From NCBI RefSeq assembly GCF_003254275.1, contig NZ_QKZK01000011.1, positions 1 to 64,000 on the forward strand: 64,000 nucleotides of DNA, written 5' to 3'. This document shows positions 34,068 through 42,095 of the stretch, piece after piece (the first letter of the stretch is position 1; each line of letters opens with the position of its first letter). The notes beneath the pieces were generated by a model, which worked only from the letters and a program-made list of their open reading frames with translations, was not told the origin of the DNA and ran no database searches. Source of the stretch: Breznakibacter xylanolyticus (GTDB lineage Bacteria > Bacteroidota > Bacteroidia > Bacteroidales > Marinilabiliaceae). Both the position numbers and the translations under genes were made by a program.

Positions 34068-35513
34068 ATGAGTCGTTTATATGTTATAGTTAGTTTTTTT
34101 CTGGTGCTGGCATCGTGTCAGCGTCCGCATCATGTGCGACAGATGGAGACGTTGCCGCCCATCTATCCCGATTATGTGGATGTGACGATTCCGGAGAATA
34201 TAGCCCCGCTCAATTTTTTAATGCGTGGAGCGCCCGAACGAATGGAGGTTTATATTCATGGAAACCATGGGGCAATGACCGTTCGAGGGCGTTCCGCCAT
34301 TGCCATGCCTTTGAAGCGTTGGCGGCAGTTGTTGGCCGATCATCGGGGTGATTCACTCACGGTGGAGGTGACCGCACGTGTGGAAGGTGAGTGGCAGCAA
34401 TATCGCTCGTTTGTGTGGCATGTGGCACCCGATCCGGTGGATGCCTATCTGACCTATCGGCTGATTGAGCCCGGGTACGAGGTGTGGAATCAAATACAGT
34501 TGATACAACGCGATGTGACTTCATTTGATGAGCGGGTAATTGCCGATAACCAACTCACCGAAGGACGTTGTATGAATTGTCATATCTCGGGAAAGGGAGA
34601 TGCCTCATTGACCATGTTTCACGTGCGAGGACAGGGGGGCGGCACCATTTTGAACAGGGATGGTCGATTGCGTAAGTTGGCACTGCGTACCGACAGTATG
34701 ATGTCGGCAGGCGTGTATGGCGACGTGCATCCATCGGGACGTTTTGGCGTTTTTTCGTCCAATGTGGTTATTCCTGCTTTTCACGCCTATGGCAGTGAGC
34801 GGCTCGAGGTGTACGATGATGGTTCGGATTTGGTGGTGGCCGATTTCGACAATCACACCATTCTTCGTCCCGGTCATTTGAACGGAGAGGTGTCGTTGGA
34901 GACATTCCCGGTGTTTTCACCCGACGGTCGGTTTATCTATTATTGTGTGGCTTCGGCAGTCGAATTGCCCGAGCAGCTGCGTGATTTGCAGTATCACCTC
35001 TGTCGTGTCACGTTTGATGCGGAAAGCGGGGCGGTTGGGACGGATGTGGATACCGTTTGGCATGCCGGGTCGAATAGCGGCTCGGCCAGTCATCCTAAAG
35101 TGTCTCCCGATGGTCGTTATCTGCTATTCACGAAGGCGGCTTATGGCACGTTTCCCATTTGGCATCGCGAAGCCGAATTGCAACTCATCGATCTTCAAAC
35201 CGGGATGGTTGACAGTTTGTTGCATGTCAATGGCCCCAATTCAGATACCTATCACAGTTGGTCGCGTAACAGTCGCTGGTTCGTTTTCGCCTCAAAGCGC
35301 GACGACGGCATTTACGGCAAGCCCTATTTTTGTTATGTCGATGGACAAGGTAAAGCCCACAAGCCTTTTGTGTTGCCACAACGGCATCCTTCAAAATATG
35401 ATGTGATGCTTAAGTCCTTTAATCTTCCAGAATTGATGTCCACGCCGGTGCCCTTTGATGCCATGGATGTGGCACATTTGTTTCGTCGTGGAGAGGCTGA
35501 GCGGTTTGAATAG
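34068..35513 (+). CDS. TolB/PD40-like lipoprotein with a CxxCH haem-c motif, copy 1
   Basis: Lipoprotein (LASC, Cys17) of 481 residues. The segment YPDYVDVTIPENIAPLNF (33-50) opens a beta-rich N-terminal domain. GRCMNCH (C168-C171-H172) is a canonical c-type haem attachment motif. After it come PD40/TolB-propeller repeats: HPSGRFGVFSSN, FSPDGRFIYYC, VSPDGRYLLFTK and WSRNSRWFVFAS. If the haem is attached, this is a periplasmic or surface cytochrome-like propeller; a sensor or redox role is possible but unproven. No cytochrome c maturation genes are nearby. Copy 2 at 38650 has the same layout. Confidence 0.7.
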   Translation: MSRLYVIVSFFLVLASCQRPHHVRQMETLPPIYPDYVDVTIPENIAPLNFLMRGAPERMEVYIHGNHGAMTVRGRSAIAMPLKRWRQLLADHRGDSLTVEVTARVEGEWQQYRSFVWHVAPDPVDAYLTYRLIEPGYEVWNQIQLIQRDVTSFDERVIADNQLTEGRCMNCHISGKGDASLTMFHVRGQGGGTILNRDGRLRKLALRTDSMMSAGVYGDVHPSGRFGVFSSNVVIPAFHAYGSERLEVYDDGSDLVVADFDNHTILRPGHLNGEVSLETFPVFSPDGRFIYYCVASAVELPEQLRDLQYHLCRVTFDAESGAVGTDVDTVWHAGSNSGSASHPKVSPDGRYLLFTKAAYGTFPIWHREAELQLIDLQTGMVDSLLHVNGPNSDTYHSWSRNSRWFVFASKRDDGIYGKPYFCYVDGQGKAHKPFVLPQRHPSKYDVMLKSFNLPELMSTPVPFDAMDVAHLFRRGEAERFE

Positions 35514-35534
35514 GGCTGGCATTGGTTGCAGGTT

Positions 35535-35667
35535 AAGTTTAGAAGTGGAGAAGTTTAGAAGTGGAGAAGTTTAGAAGTGGAGGAGTTTAGAAGTGGAGGA
35601 GTGGAGAAGTGGAGGAGTTTAGGGGTGGAGAAGTTTAGGGGTTTGAAAGTTTAGAGGGGAAGTTTAG
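35535..35667 (+). repeat. degenerate tandem minisatellite
   Basis: A 16-nt unit AAGTTTAGAAGTGGAG is repeated with drift (AGGAG, GGGG variants) about eight times. It lies between the TolB-like gene and the Rpn gene. Related purine-rich minisatellites occur at 53468 and 63890. Confidence 0.75.
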
Positions 35668-35762
35668 TCATAGATTTTCTTTTATCCCTGAAAGGAGGGA
35701 TATTACGTGATAAACCCGTTGCAATTCAGCCATATTGAGTAATTTTGTAGAAAATCGATGTT

Positions 35763-36647
35763 ATGACCGAATTTACCGAGAGATATATCAACCCGTTTAC
35801 CGATTACGGATTCAAAAAACTGTTTGGTGAAGAGCCTAATAAGGATTTGTTGCTCGATTTTTTAAATGAATTACTCAAAGAGGAGCAAGGTCAAATCACG
35901 AACCTGACCTTTATGAAAACCGAGTTTCTGGGCACATCCGAAATTGACAGGAAGGCAATTTTTGACCTTTATTGTGAAAACGAAAGAGGCGAGAAATTCA
36001 TCGTTGAGCTACACAAGTCAAAACAGAATTTTTTTAAGGACAGAACTGTTTATTATTCGACATTCCCAATACGAGAGCAGGCAAAGAAGGCCGATTGGGA
36101 TTATGAGCTTAAAGCCGTTTATACCATCGCGATATTGGATTTTGTGTTTGATGGCGATAAGCGCGAGCCTTCGAAGTTTCGCTACGACGTTAAGTTAACA
36201 GATATAGACACGAAAAAGGTGTTTTACGACAAGCTCACCTTTATATACCTGGAAATGCCCAAGTTCAACAAAACGGTTGAAGAACTGGAAACCCGATTTG
36301 ATAAGTGGCTGTTTGTGATGAGGAATCTCAATAAGTTAGATCGAATTCCGGAAAAGCTTAAAGAGCGAATTTTCGATAAACTATTTGAAACGGCCGAGAT
36401 TGCCAGGTTCACGCCGGATCAGGTGCGTTCATACGAAGATAGTTTAAAGTATTACCGCGATTTAAAAAACTCATTGGATACCGCAAGGGACGAAGGCAAG
36501 ATTGAAGGAAAGATTGAAGGCAAAATTGAAGGAAGGATAGAAGGCAAAATTGAAGTTGCTAAAAATCTGTTGAAGAGTGGGATTTCAATTGATTTGATTG
36601 CAAAGACAACCGGCTTGTCAGAAGATCAGATCGCGAATTTGCAATAA
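35763..36647 (+). CDS. Rpn family PD-(D/E)XK nuclease / transposase-like protein
   Basis: 294 residues. The start FTERYINPFTDYGFKKLFGEEPNKDLLLDFLNELL is characteristic of the Rpn-like PD-(D/E)XK transposase family. The nuclease core follows: AIFDLYCENERGEKFIVEL with the aspartate-to-ExL spacing (the usual ExQ is VELHK here). The C-terminus carries a tandem IEGK/IEGR repeat (about 243-265) encoded by a 12-bp repeat, then a small helix-turn-helix-like tail (LIAKTTGLSEDQIANLQ). It sits between the two DUF6057/TolB-like modules and may have taken part in the duplication (inference). Confidence 0.85.
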   Translation: MTEFTERYINPFTDYGFKKLFGEEPNKDLLLDFLNELLKEEQGQITNLTFMKTEFLGTSEIDRKAIFDLYCENERGEKFIVELHKSKQNFFKDRTVYYSTFPIREQAKKADWDYELKAVYTIAILDFVFDGDKREPSKFRYDVKLTDIDTKKVFYDKLTFIYLEMPKFNKTVEELETRFDKWLFVMRNLNKLDRIPEKLKERIFDKLFETAEIARFTPDQVRSYEDSLKYYRDLKNSLDTARDEGKIEGKIEGKIEGRIEGKIEVAKNLLKSGISIDLIAKTTGLSEDQIANLQ

Positions 36648-36765
36648 TTGCATCTCCTGATAAGCGGTCGTTTTCAATGCCAGACCTTTGATCGTTCATA
36701 CGTTGGCCGTTCTTTAAAATGCGGCATCAGCCTTTTTGCTCACAGTTACAAAATTCATCCTATTC

Positions 36766-38499
36766 ATGAATCGTTTTTTGAAATCACCTCTTTTGCTCAG
36801 CCTGTTGTTTGGCATTGGCGTTTTTCTTTTTTGGACTTTCGGTTATTCCTATCACCTCAATTATCAGGAGCAGTATCAATTGTTTCTTTTTACCGGCGAT
36901 TATTTGTTTGATTATTTATCGCGTCCGGGCGGCTTATCTGATTATCTGGGTAACTTTATTACGCAGTTTTACTTTTATTCGTGGATTGGGGCATTGATGA
37001 TTGTCCTGTTATTGGTGCTGATTCAACAAGGTGTGTGGGCATTGAGTCGCCAATGGGGTGCCGCGTTGTGGACGGTACCACTGAGTTTTGTGCCGTCGTT
37101 GCTCTATTGGGGCGTATTGTGTGATGAGAATTATCTGATTGGGGGCGTGATTGCATTGTTGTTGGTGTTGGCAGCCATGTGGGGGTGGTCGTTTGTATTT
37201 AAAAGGCGTTGGCGCATGGCACTACTATTGGTTTCGCTGCCTTTGTTGTACTGGGCTTGCGGGGGGCTTTTTTTGTTGTTTCCATTGTATGTGATGACGT
37301 ATGAGAGGAAGCATGCCTCAGTGCCTCGCTCAAGTCTTCTTGGATGGATTGTGGCCGTGATGTTGACAGTTGTTTTGGTGTTGCTTTCGGGGCGCATGTT
37401 TGCCTTGCAATATCCGTTGGATCGTATGATGGTGGGAGTGAGTTATTATCGTTATCCGCATTTTTGGCCGTTGCCGGTCATTGCCATTGGGGTTATGGTG
37501 TTGCTGATATCGCTCTTTGGAGGTCGTCTGTCCATGCTTGTTTCACCCCGGCGGCAGTTGTTTGCCTATGTGGTTACCATTGTGGTGATTGTTGCCGGCG
37601 GTTTTGGGTATGTGAGTGCATCAGCCGATTTTTCGAAAGAGGAGGTGATGGCATACGATTTTCAGGTGCGCATGCGCCGTTGGGATCGGGTGATTGCCAT
37701 GGCCGATCACAAGCAGCCCATGAGTCCGCTGTCAGTCACCTGTCTGAATCTGGCACTGGCCAAGCAGGATTTGTTGGGGGATCGTATGTTTCACTATTAT
37801 CAAAACGGGGTAGGGGGGCTGCTTCCTGATTTTGTGCGTGATTACACCATTCCGATGATCACAGGTGAGGTTTATTATCATTTGGGGATGATCAATACTT
37901 CTCAACGTTATACGTTTGAAGCCATGGAAGCGCTCCCCGACTATCAAAAAAGCGTTCGAGCGGTCAAGCGCCTGGCCGAAACCAATATCATCAATGGAGA
38001 ATATCGTTTGGCTCGTAAATATCTGACCCTTTTGTCGCAGACCCTCTATTACCGGGACTGGGCACAGAAGGCGCTGTTGACCATTGCTGATGAAGGTGCT
38101 GTGAATGAGCATTCCGAATGGGGCGTATTGCGGAAAATGAAACCTGTGGCTGACTTCTTTTATAGTGAGCAAGAGAAGGATATGATGCTGGGACTTTTGT
38201 TTCAGCAGCAGCCCGATAATAAAATGGCATTCGACTATTTGCTGGTGCATTGCTTGTTACGAAAGGATTTGCAGCATTTTTGGAAATATTTTTCATTGGG
38301 CGAGTCATTTTATGGTCGTCGCATCCCCAAGGCTTTCGAGGAAGCATTGGTTGCCGGCTGGAGCATGCAACAACGTTCACCCTCCGAGGCGATGCCCTTT
38401 CCGGTGTCGACCACTACCCGGCAGCGTTTTGATCAGTTTGCCCGCAATGTCCGTTCCGGGGGGGAAGGCACTTATTGGGATTATTTGCAAAGGAGGTAA
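36766..38499 (+). CDS. DUF6057-like polytopic membrane protein, copy 2
   Basis: 577 residues from ATG 36766 (MNRFLKSPLLL). Like copy 1 it has about ten membrane helices in the first 290 residues, including the shared GYSYHLNYQEQYQLFLFTGDYLFDYLSRPGGLSDYLGNFITQF segment, and a soluble C-terminal half with TPR-like pairs (VYYHLGMINTSQRYTFEAME). The signature blocks ADFSKEEVMAYD and YEALP-type repeats align with ADFEGERIHELD in copy 1, so they are paralogues at the same length. Function unknown. It is followed 150 bp later by the second CxxCH TolB-like gene. Confidence 0.65.
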   Translation: MNRFLKSPLLLSLLFGIGVFLFWTFGYSYHLNYQEQYQLFLFTGDYLFDYLSRPGGLSDYLGNFITQFYFYSWIGALMIVLLLVLIQQGVWALSRQWGAALWTVPLSFVPSLLYWGVLCDENYLIGGVIALLLVLAAMWGWSFVFKRRWRMALLLVSLPLLYWACGGLFLLFPLYVMTYERKHASVPRSSLLGWIVAVMLTVVLVLLSGRMFALQYPLDRMMVGVSYYRYPHFWPLPVIAIGVMVLLISLFGGRLSMLVSPRRQLFAYVVTIVVIVAGGFGYVSASADFSKEEVMAYDFQVRMRRWDRVIAMADHKQPMSPLSVTCLNLALAKQDLLGDRMFHYYQNGVGGLLPDFVRDYTIPMITGEVYYHLGMINTSQRYTFEAMEALPDYQKSVRAVKRLAETNIINGEYRLARKYLTLLSQTLYYRDWAQKALLTIADEGAVNEHSEWGVLRKMKPVADFFYSEQEKDMMLGLLFQQQPDNKMAFDYLLVHCLLRKDLQHFWKYFSLGESFYGRRIPKAFEEALVAGWSMQQRSPSEAMPFPVSTTTRQRFDQFARNVRSGGEGTYWDYLQRR

Positions 38500-38547
38500 A
38501 CATGGCGATGTTGAGTAAAGGTTGAGTTCACTCTTGAAAGTTTTTTT

Positions 38548-38585
38548 CACGAATTCTTTGCTTTGCAAAGCGACTGAGTCGATTA
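38548..38585 (+). repeat. short interspersed repeat (CACGAATTCTTTGC type)
   Basis: CACGAATTCTTTGCTTTGC followed by AAAGCGACTGAGTCGATTA closely matches 33795-33836 and, less well, 8061-8125. TTTGC-(TTT/TAC)-GCAAA makes a small hairpin and GACT..GTC another. A typical small Bacteroidota repeat; no coding potential. Confidence 0.6.
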
Positions 38586-38649
38586 CTTTCCTTCGGCCAT
38601 TAAAGGATCAGAAATAGGTGTTTTTAGTAATTATTTTTTTTAGGTAAGT

Positions 38650-40170
38650 ATGTTACATTTTAAAATATTCGTCCGATTGTTATCGGGGTTGATCATGGGA
38701 GGCGCGTTGTTGTTGGTTACTTCTTGTGCCGGACGTGTGTCGCCTGACGAAGTCCGTCCTGATCATCCTTCAATATTTCCCGATTATGTTGGGGTAACCA
38801 TTCCAGTGGGCATTGCGCCGCTGAATTTTCGAATGGATTCTCTCACCTCAGGTGTTGAGGTTGAGGTTGTGTCATCCGGTGGTGAAACGTTGTTGGTGAA
38901 AGGGACGGATCATATTGTTTTTCCTGAAACGGATTGGCGTGATATGGTTGAGCAGTCGACGGGCGACAGCCTGATGTTGACAGTGACAGCTTTGAAGGAT
39001 GGTCGTTGGGTGCAGTATGCGCCCTTTGCGGTGCATGTGAGTGCGCATCCCATTGATGCCACATTGGTGTATCGATTAATCGCTCCCGGGTATGAGGTGT
39101 ATAGTCAAATGGGGATTTACCAGCGCCAACTGGCTTCGTTTAAGCAGACGGCATTGGTTGAGAATACGTTGGTGCCTGGCAGTTGTGTCAATTGCCATTC
39201 GTTTCGGCAAACGGCACCCGGTCAGATGAGTCTGCACATGCGAGGCGAAATCGGTGGCACCATCGTGAAGAACGGCGTAGAGATGCAGTTTCTCAATACC
39301 AAGACGGAGCAGACGTTAGGGAATTGTGTTTATCCTTATTGGCATCCTGGAGGTGATTATATCGCCTATTCGGTGAATAAGACGCAGCAAGCGTTTCATA
39401 TTCAGCAAACCAAGCGGGTTGAGGTTTTTGACCACGCATCGGATGTGGTGGTGTACCATTTGCCGTCAAAGCAGTTGGTGAGTTGTGATGCTTTGCGTAA
39501 CGATTCTGTTTTTGAAACCTTTCCTGCATTTTCGCCTGACGGAAAGTGGCTTTATTATTGTACTGCCGCTGTTCAGCCCATTCCCGAAGGGTTGAAAGAG
39601 ATTCGATACAACCTGTGCCGCATTGCTTTTGATGTCCAAAGTGGGACATTTGGTCAGGCAGCGGATACTCTTGTGGATGCTGTTGCAAAGGGAAAGAGTG
39701 TGTCGTTTCCGCGTCCATCGTATGATGGACGTTACCTGATGTACACCCTTTCCGATTATGGTAATTTTTCCATTTGGCATCGAGAAGCCGATTTGTGGAT
39801 GCTGGATTTGCAAACGGGTCAATCACGAGCTTTGACAGAACTGAACAGCGATGAGGTCGAGAGTTATCATTCATGGTCGTCGAATTCCCGGTGGGTGGTT
39901 TTTTCCAGTCGTCGCATTGATGGACTTTATACCCGTTTGTATTTGTCGTGCATGGATGAGTCTGGTCAGTTTTCGAAGCCTTTTTTGTTGCCGCAACGCC
40001 ATCCCGGTCAGAACGATGCGTTATTGTTTTCGTATAATGTGCCAGAGTTTGTGAACGGAGCGGTTCAAATGAGTCCTTCTGAGGTTGAGCATCTGGTAAA
40101 GGGTGCCAAAACCAATGTGGGATACCGAAATGAGACTTCTGGTGTAGATTTAAACATAGAGTCAGAATAA
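38650..40170 (+). CDS. TolB/PD40-like lipoprotein with a CxxCH haem-c motif, copy 2
   Basis: Lipoprotein (LVTSC, Cys26) of 506 residues, paralogous with the protein at 34068: FPDYVGVTIPVGIAPLNF (43-60), then GSCVNCH (C179-C182-H183), then propeller repeats YWHPGGDYIAYSVN, FSPDGKWLYYC, PSYDGRYLMYT and WSSNSRWVVFSS. The CxxCH position, lipobox and propeller order are kept in both, which suggests the motif matters. Haem attachment is inferred from the motif only. The last three codons and stop lie within the 99-bp repeat at 40158, so the C-terminal end was supplied by that element. Confidence 0.7.
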   Translation: MLHFKIFVRLLSGLIMGGALLLVTSCAGRVSPDEVRPDHPSIFPDYVGVTIPVGIAPLNFRMDSLTSGVEVEVVSSGGETLLVKGTDHIVFPETDWRDMVEQSTGDSLMLTVTALKDGRWVQYAPFAVHVSAHPIDATLVYRLIAPGYEVYSQMGIYQRQLASFKQTALVENTLVPGSCVNCHSFRQTAPGQMSLHMRGEIGGTIVKNGVEMQFLNTKTEQTLGNCVYPYWHPGGDYIAYSVNKTQQAFHIQQTKRVEVFDHASDVVVYHLPSKQLVSCDALRNDSVFETFPAFSPDGKWLYYCTAAVQPIPEGLKEIRYNLCRIAFDVQSGTFGQAADTLVDAVAKGKSVSFPRPSYDGRYLMYTLSDYGNFSIWHREADLWMLDLQTGQSRALTELNSDEVESYHSWSSNSRWVVFSSRRIDGLYTRLYLSCMDESGQFSKPFLLPQRHPGQNDALLFSYNVPEFVNGAVQMSPSEVEHLVKGAKTNVGYRNETSGVDLNIESE

Positions 40171-40256
40171 AAGCAAAGGCGCGAAGGCGCTGAGTTATTT
40201 TGTTACGCCATGCGTTTAAATAACAAAGCAGATAACTCAAAATTGTTATATAGTAG
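40158..40256 (+). repeat. 99-bp structured intergenic repeat, copy 2
   Basis: 94 of 99 positions match 9793-9891. Inverted pairs are kept apart from one mismatch in the outer stem (TAAAAGCA/TGCGTTTA) and loss of the terminal GAGTTAT hairpin (TTGTTAT here). It overlaps the end of the TolB-like coding sequence and lies before the RidA-fold gene. Confidence 0.8.
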
Positions 40257-40383
40257 GCGTTTAAGTGTTAAGGGCATCAGAGATGATGGGGGGAAAGTGC
40301 AATCGTGCAGGAGTGCAGGAGTGCAAAAGTACAATTATAGGTCTTGAGTCTAGGTGCTTGCATCTTAATAGTTTTTTAAACTC

Positions 40384-41547
40384 ATGAAACAGTATCGTTT
40401 GATAGCGCCTGTGGGGGGCATTGGTTTTCGGGAATTGTTTGCTGATTGTTTGGGGCAGATACAGGAACAAATCGATGGTAGCTTTCGTGTTATTCGTATC
40501 GTGGTATTTGTGGATGTCACCGAAGATTCGTTGTTGGCACAATACCGCCAAGTGGCCGGGATGATGCTGGAAGATGCCTTTAGAGAGGCTTGTCCTGCCT
40601 GGTCGCTGTTGGCTCAGCCACCCCGGTCGCGCCATGGTTTAATGTGCGAAGTGATGGGCGTGGCCGATGAGGCGGTGGGTTTGTTGTATCAGCGATTCAA
40701 TCTGACCCCCTACGTCATCGTGCAGACCGGTCACACTCGCGAGTTGTGGGTGTCGGGGCTTGGAGGTCATGCATCGGCAATGGATATTGAAGCTTCTTGT
40801 GTCGCGGCTTTTGATGAGATGGTGTCGATCCTGTCACAGTGTCAAATGACGCTAAACAATGTGGTGCGGCAATGGAATTATGTGCCGCACATTCTGGTTT
40901 GTGAAGGCGATGCCGTGTTGTGTGAGCGTCAGAACTATCAGGTTTTGAATGAGGTTCGCCGTCATTATTATGGCCTTTATCGCACCATTGACCGATTCCC
41001 TGCTGCGACGGGGATTGGAACTTCTGCCGGTGGTGTTACCATGGATGTGTGCGCTGTTGAGTCCGATGAAGTGCGTGTGGTTCCTGTAGATAACCCCGTG
41101 CAGTTGCCGCCTTATCGTTATAGTCAACAATTGTTGGTTGGGAAACCGCCTGTTGGAGCCTCTGTTAAGCAACCGCCGCAGTTCGAGCGGGCAGTGATGG
41201 TGCATGATGGTCGGGGTGGGGTTGTGTATGTTTCGGGCACTGCATCCATTGTGGGCGAGCAAACAGTGGGGGTGGGCGATGTGGTTGTGCAGACGCAACA
41301 GACATTGCAGAATATTGGGCAGTTGGCTTCAGTGAGAAATATTGGTGACCACGATTCAAGTCTGTCGGGTTTTCAAATCGCTCCGCATTATTTGAGGGGT
41401 TATGTTAAGCACGTGTCTGATTTTGAAGTGGTGATGCGCTTGTGTCGCCAATCTTATCCTGGTGTGCCTGTGTCGCTGGTTCAGGCCGATGTGTGCCGCG
41501 ATGACTTATTGGTAGAGATTGAGGGGGAGTTTATGTTTGTTCGTTAG
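40384..41547 (+). CDS. RidA-fold protein, chorismatase-like (FkbO/Hyg5/XanB2 type)
   Basis: 387 residues, about three times the length of a RidA protein and in the range of chorismatases, which are built from RidA-like domains. Blocks matching that family from memory: VVRQWNYVPHIL, ERQNYQVLNEVRRHYYGLY, FPAATGIGTSAGG, GTASIVGEQTVGVGDVVVQTQQTLQNI, and the terminal ADVCRDDLLVEIEG where the catalytic glutamate of chorismatases is expected (about Glu378). Chorismatases split chorismate into pyruvate and a (dihydro)hydroxybenzoate. If correct, the product would be a hydroxybenzoate made beside a haem-motif cluster. The alternative is a non-catalytic RidA-like protein. It is 213 bp after copy 2 of the TolB-like gene and may share its promoter or have its own. 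Confidence 0.55.
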   Translation: MKQYRLIAPVGGIGFRELFADCLGQIQEQIDGSFRVIRIVVFVDVTEDSLLAQYRQVAGMMLEDAFREACPAWSLLAQPPRSRHGLMCEVMGVADEAVGLLYQRFNLTPYVIVQTGHTRELWVSGLGGHASAMDIEASCVAAFDEMVSILSQCQMTLNNVVRQWNYVPHILVCEGDAVLCERQNYQVLNEVRRHYYGLYRTIDRFPAATGIGTSAGGVTMDVCAVESDEVRVVPVDNPVQLPPYRYSQQLLVGKPPVGASVKQPPQFERAVMVHDGRGGVVYVSGTASIVGEQTVGVGDVVVQTQQTLQNIGQLASVRNIGDHDSSLSGFQIAPHYLRGYVKHVSDFEVVMRLCRQSYPGVPVSLVQADVCRDDLLVEIEGEFMFVR

Positions 41548-41625
41548 AAGAGAGAAAGTTGTTTTGATCAGAGTTAGATGACGAGGTGATGATGTAAGTG
41601 ATTTGTTGATCGATGGGGTTGTGCT

Positions 41626-41678
41626 AAAAAGCGTCACATTCCAAGGGTTTTAATATCCTTGGGATGTGACGCTTTTTT
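41626..41678 (+). terminator. rho-independent terminator after the RidA-fold gene
   Basis: Stem AAAAGCGTCACATTCCAAGG pairs with its counterpart at 41658-41677 with one G-U style mismatch, followed by T6. A strong, long hairpin ends the haem/DUF6057 region before PUL C. A-run on the left makes it usable in both directions. Confidence 0.85.
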
Positions 41679-42095
41679 GTTGTTTGAATGATATATGTGT
41701 TAATAAATGTTTTGAACTCATGTGTTGTTATGGTTTGCTCATTTTTTGGGTGATTAAATTGTATTGTTGTTGTTGTTGTTTGTTGGTTGGATGTGTGAGG
41801 AATATGTGGGTGTGGTTGTTGGTTTTATGTGAGTTTAATTTTAGATTGAGTATTTTGTAACAATCACGATGTTAATCTTTAGCATTGACAAAGTGTCTAA
41901 ATTACAAATTTCAAATTGAGGGTTGTGTTGAATGGTCTTTGATTCGTAAGAGGTGAAGGTGAAGTGGTGAAAAGTTATATGAAAATGATCAAAAAGTATC
42001 TGAATAAAACCTAAAAGCCGTTTATCTTGCATATTCATAAAGAGTGTCACAAACTCAGTAATCGGTTTTTTTATAAACTCTAAAAAGTATTGATA
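41679..42095. other. AT-rich promoter region of PUL C
   Basis: No gene seen. Very AT-rich, with a GTT/TTG microsatellite at about 41765-41795. TATCTTGC at 42024-42031 is the nearest approach to a -7 box (one mismatch); no clear -33. GTATTGATAATG overlaps the SusC start. Nothing else is recognisable. Confidence 0.4.

Noticed and set aside
35535-35667. CRISPR-like array
   Set aside because: The repeats are contiguous, degenerate 16-nt units without unique spacers, and no cas gene is near.
34068-40170. True TolB of the Tol-Pal system
   Set aside because: Both proteins have a lipobox and a CxxCH, and no tolQ, tolR, tolA or pal gene is nearby; only the propeller repeats are TolB-like.
39293-40240. 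315-residue open frame on the minus strand
   Set aside because: Antisense to the CxxCH propeller gene; composition is His/Gln/Thr-rich shadow sequence with no start context or domain.
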